From: Phycisphaeraceae bacterium
Lineage (GTDB): Bacteria; Planctomycetota; Phycisphaerae; Phycisphaerales; Phycisphaeraceae
DNA length: 7,623 bases
Direction: 5' to 3'
Assembly: GCA_029260695.1 (NCBI GenBank)
Contig: JAJDCT010000053.1
Location: 1 to 7,623, forward strand
Under the pieces are notes generated by a model. That model was not told the origin of the DNA. It saw nothing but the letters and a program-made list of their open reading frames with translations, and made no database searches. Below are positions 5,631 through 7,623 of the stretch, in pieces. Positions within the stretch are counted from its first letter, which is position 1. Each line of letters starts with the position of its first letter. Both the position numbers and the translations under genes were made by a program.

Positions 5631-7610
5631 ATGAATCGGCGTTTATCGTTCTGTTTGGCATCGCTATGCGTACTGGCACTCGCCTGGCCGGCCTCGGCCC
5701 AGCTACGCATCGTGACCTACAACACCGCCAACGGCACCTTCCCCAGCGGCAACAACCCCAGCCCCCGTGCCGGGATGGACAACGTCCTCCAGGCGATCGG
5801 TGACGAAGTCACCAACGGGATCACCCGGCCCATCGACGCGATTATCTTTCAGGAGCACGACGGACCTTCCACCACGGCTCAGGAATTCGTCGACCTGCTT
5901 GACGGGATCTACGGCGTGGGGACCTACGGCCGAAGCACCGTCATCACGCTTCCGAACTTCAGCGACAATATCCGCCAGACCCTGGTCTACAACACCAACA
6001 CCCTGAGCCTGATCGACGAAAAATCGTTCGGCATAACCGGAAGCACCGCGGCCGCCAGGCAGACCTCACGCTACCAACTCCGCCCGGTTGGGTACGACGC
6101 CTCGGCTGACTTCTACGTCTACAACAGCCACTATAAAGCGGGTACGAGTTGCTGCGGCTCTACCTCAGACCAGGCGAGACGCGCCTTCGAAGCCAACACC
6201 ATCCGCACCGACTCCGACTCGCTGGGGCAAGGGGCCAGCATCATCTACGCAGGCGACTTCAACATGCGCAGCAGCAGCGAGACCGCCTACCAGACACTCT
6301 TAAGTGCCGGCAACGGCCAGGCCATTGACCCGATCAATTCTCCTGGGACGTGGAACAACAACTTCACCTTCCGCGAAATCCACACCCAGAGCCCCCACGA
6401 CGGCAGCGACGGCCTGGTCGGCGGCGGCATCGACGACCGCCTGGACTTCCAACTCGTCACCGGCGAACTCCTGGACAACGAGGGCGTGAGCTACATCCCT
6501 GGCTCGTATCACACCTTCGGGAACAACGGCACCACCTTCAACCAGGCGGTCAACGCCGGCAGCAACACCTATCCGGTTGCAGCGAGCATCCTCGACGACC
6601 TGGCCCACGTCAGCGATCACCTCCCGGTCGTCGCCGACTATCAGTTGCCCGCGAAGATGAGTGTAAGTGTCGGGTCTGTGCCTTCAAGGGTGATCGTCGG
6701 CGCAACTGTCAGCGTACCCGTCACGGTCACCAACGCCGCCCCCGTTTTAACCGCCAACGGCGCGGATGAACTGGACTATATCGGCACCGCCTCGGGTGAT
6801 TTCAGCGGCAACTTTGCTGCGATTGCCAACCCGCTGGATTCTGGCAACGTACACTTACTGAGCTTGGATACCTCCTCACCCAAGATCAGCTTCGGGAACC
6901 TTGCGGTAGGCAGCTCAAGCCAATCGGCCGCAGATACCCTGTTCGGTCAGATTCTCAGCAACACCGTCCTGGACCATTCCAACGCCTCGTTCGTCTCGGG
7001 CCTTAACCAGGACCTGCTGACCATCGACTTCGGCACGCTCGGCGTCGGCGGCACGGTCAATAGCGCGTTCGATTTATTCAACCTCGAGCAGGCGTTGGGC
7101 TTCACCGCTGACCTGGACCTCGATTCGATCATCGGCTCGGGCGACACCGCGGTGCTCGGCAGCAACCTCGCAGCTTTCTCCGCCCTCGCCGCCGGCGGGT
7201 CCAACGCATTCAGCGCCAGCTTCGACACCTCCGCACCCGGCTCGTTCAGCGCGACTTACACACTGAACTTATCCGACGAAGACATCGCCGGCGCCACGAA
7301 CCAGGTGCTGACCCTGCAACTGCTAGGCGAAGTGGCGGGCTTGCTGGCCGGCGACCTGGACGCCGACGGGTTCGTGGGCATCACCGACCTGAACATCGTG
7401 CTTGGCGTTTGGAACACCAGCGTCCCCGCGGGCAACCTGTTGGCGGGCGACCCTTCCGGCGACGGGTTTGTCGGCATCGAAGACCTCAATGTTGTATTGG
7501 GCAACTGGAACGCCGGCACGCCACCGCCGCCGGGTTCGGTGGTTCCCGAGCCGACCACGCTGGCCCTGCTTGGGCTGGGCGCGTTCGCGATGCTGCGTCG
7601 GCGTAAGTGA
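5631..7610 (+). CDS. Secreted endonuclease/exonuclease/phosphatase-family protein with dockerin-like repeats and PEP-CTERM sorting signal
   Basis: 659 residues in distinct blocks. A signal peptide (MNRR, hydrophobic core, cut after ASA at about 23) sends it across the inner membrane. Residues 25-340 are an EEP (DNase I/sphingomyelinase-like) domain with the metal and catalytic set present: TYNTANG (Asn31), FQEH (Glu75), YNSHYKAG (His167), YAGDFNM (Asp209, Asn211), DDRLDF (269-273) and VSDHLPVV (Asp329, His330). Such domains cut phosphodiester bonds in nucleic acids or phospholipids; the substrate here is unknown. Residues 341-570 are beta-rich, ending in a sandwich-like strand set (FSATYTLNLSDEDIAGA). 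Two calcium-loop repeats follow, GDLDADGFVGITDLNIVLG (574-592) and GDPSGDGFVGIEDLNVVLG (606-624), as in type I dockerins. The C-terminus has a Pro-rich linker, VPEPTTLALLGLG, a hydrophobic helix and a final RRRK: a PEP-CTERM signal read by an exosortase. Likely sited at the cell surface or outer membrane. ATG is supported by the site at 5613-5621. Confidence 0.93.
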   Translation: MNRRLSFCLASLCVLALAWPASAQLRIVTYNTANGTFPSGNNPSPRAGMDNVLQAIGDEVTNGITRPIDAIIFQEHDGPSTTAQEFVDLLDGIYGVGTYGRSTVITLPNFSDNIRQTLVYNTNTLSLIDEKSFGITGSTAAARQTSRYQLRPVGYDASADFYVYNSHYKAGTSCCGSTSDQARRAFEANTIRTDSDSLGQGASIIYAGDFNMRSSSETAYQTLLSAGNGQAIDPINSPGTWNNNFTFREIHTQSPHDGSDGLVGGGIDDRLDFQLVTGELLDNEGVSYIPGSYHTFGNNGTTFNQAVNAGSNTYPVAASILDDLAHVSDHLPVVADYQLPAKMSVSVGSVPSRVIVGATVSVPVTVTNAAPVLTANGADELDYIGTASGDFSGNFAAIANPLDSGNVHLLSLDTSSPKISFGNLAVGSSSQSAADTLFGQILSNTVLDHSNASFVSGLNQDLLTIDFGTLGVGGTVNSAFDLFNLEQALGFTADLDLDSIIGSGDTAVLGSNLAAFSALAAGGSNAFSASFDTSAPGSFSATYTLNLSDEDIAGATNQVLTLQLLGEVAGLLAGDLDADGFVGITDLNIVLGVWNTSVPAGNLLAGDPSGDGFVGIEDLNVVLGNWNAGTPPPPGSVVPEPTTLALLGLGAFAMLRRRK

Positions 7611-7623
7611 CGACGCCCCCGGG

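Noticed and set aside
5474..5803. + strand open frame overlapping the start of the EEP-family gene
   Set aside because: It runs through the promoter region and turns into low-complexity Arg/Gln/Pro sequence in the shifted frame of a strongly supported gene.
6300..6620. - strand frame opposite the EEP domain
   Set aside because: Shadow of the coding strand; no domain or start signal, while the + strand encodes the catalytic motifs.

Overview
The window looks like part of a Planctomycetota genome, probably of the Phycisphaerae type. This is inferred from four things: GC-rich coding sequence with weak or absent Shine-Dalgarno sites inside the operon, a secreted protein ending in a PEP-CTERM-type sorting signal, a paired dockerin-like calcium-binding repeat just before that signal, and RHS-type sequence. 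No rRNA, tRNA or CRISPR array was seen.

Left part (1-2388, + strand): a tight three-gene run with 12-base gaps. It holds the 3' end of a family-4-type glycosyltransferase, a complete second GT-B glycosyltransferase resembling the exosortase/PEP-CTERM-associated sugar transferases, and a small three-helix membrane protein of unknown role. This reads as part of a surface polysaccharide or glycan locus. A separate small gene follows (2544-2840), encoding a 98-residue protein that resembles a stand-alone glycogen-binding-type (CBM48/AMPK-like) beta domain.

Middle part (2841-4992): an accessory island. A non-coding stretch carries an RNA-like nested inverted repeat (2862-2945), a perfect 16-base tandem duplication (3060-3091) and a perfect 21-base palindrome (3128-3148). 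On the - strand there follow an AT-rich membrane-anchored orphan protein (3177-3653) and a truncated RHS-core protein with an AT-rich, cysteine-rich C-terminal tip (3700-4941). A 12-base motif occurs in inverted orientation on either side (3054-3065 and 4899-4910). The right copy lies exactly where recognisable RHS sequence begins. Base composition jumps inside the RHS core motif near 4190-4210. Together these suggest a transferred RHS-tip plus small-gene module bounded by short repeats of the kind found near REP-associated (Y1) transposases. This is the most interesting feature of the window.

Right part (4993-7610): ybaB (nucleoid-associated protein, - strand), separated by a divergent promoter region with one exact TATAAT on each strand from a large secreted protein (+ strand). 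That protein has a signal peptide, a complete endonuclease/exonuclease/phosphatase domain, a beta-rich middle region, two dockerin-like calcium loops and a PEP-CTERM anchor. The polysaccharide-type transferases on the left and the PEP-CTERM protein on the right fit an organism with an exosortase system, but no exosortase gene is in view.
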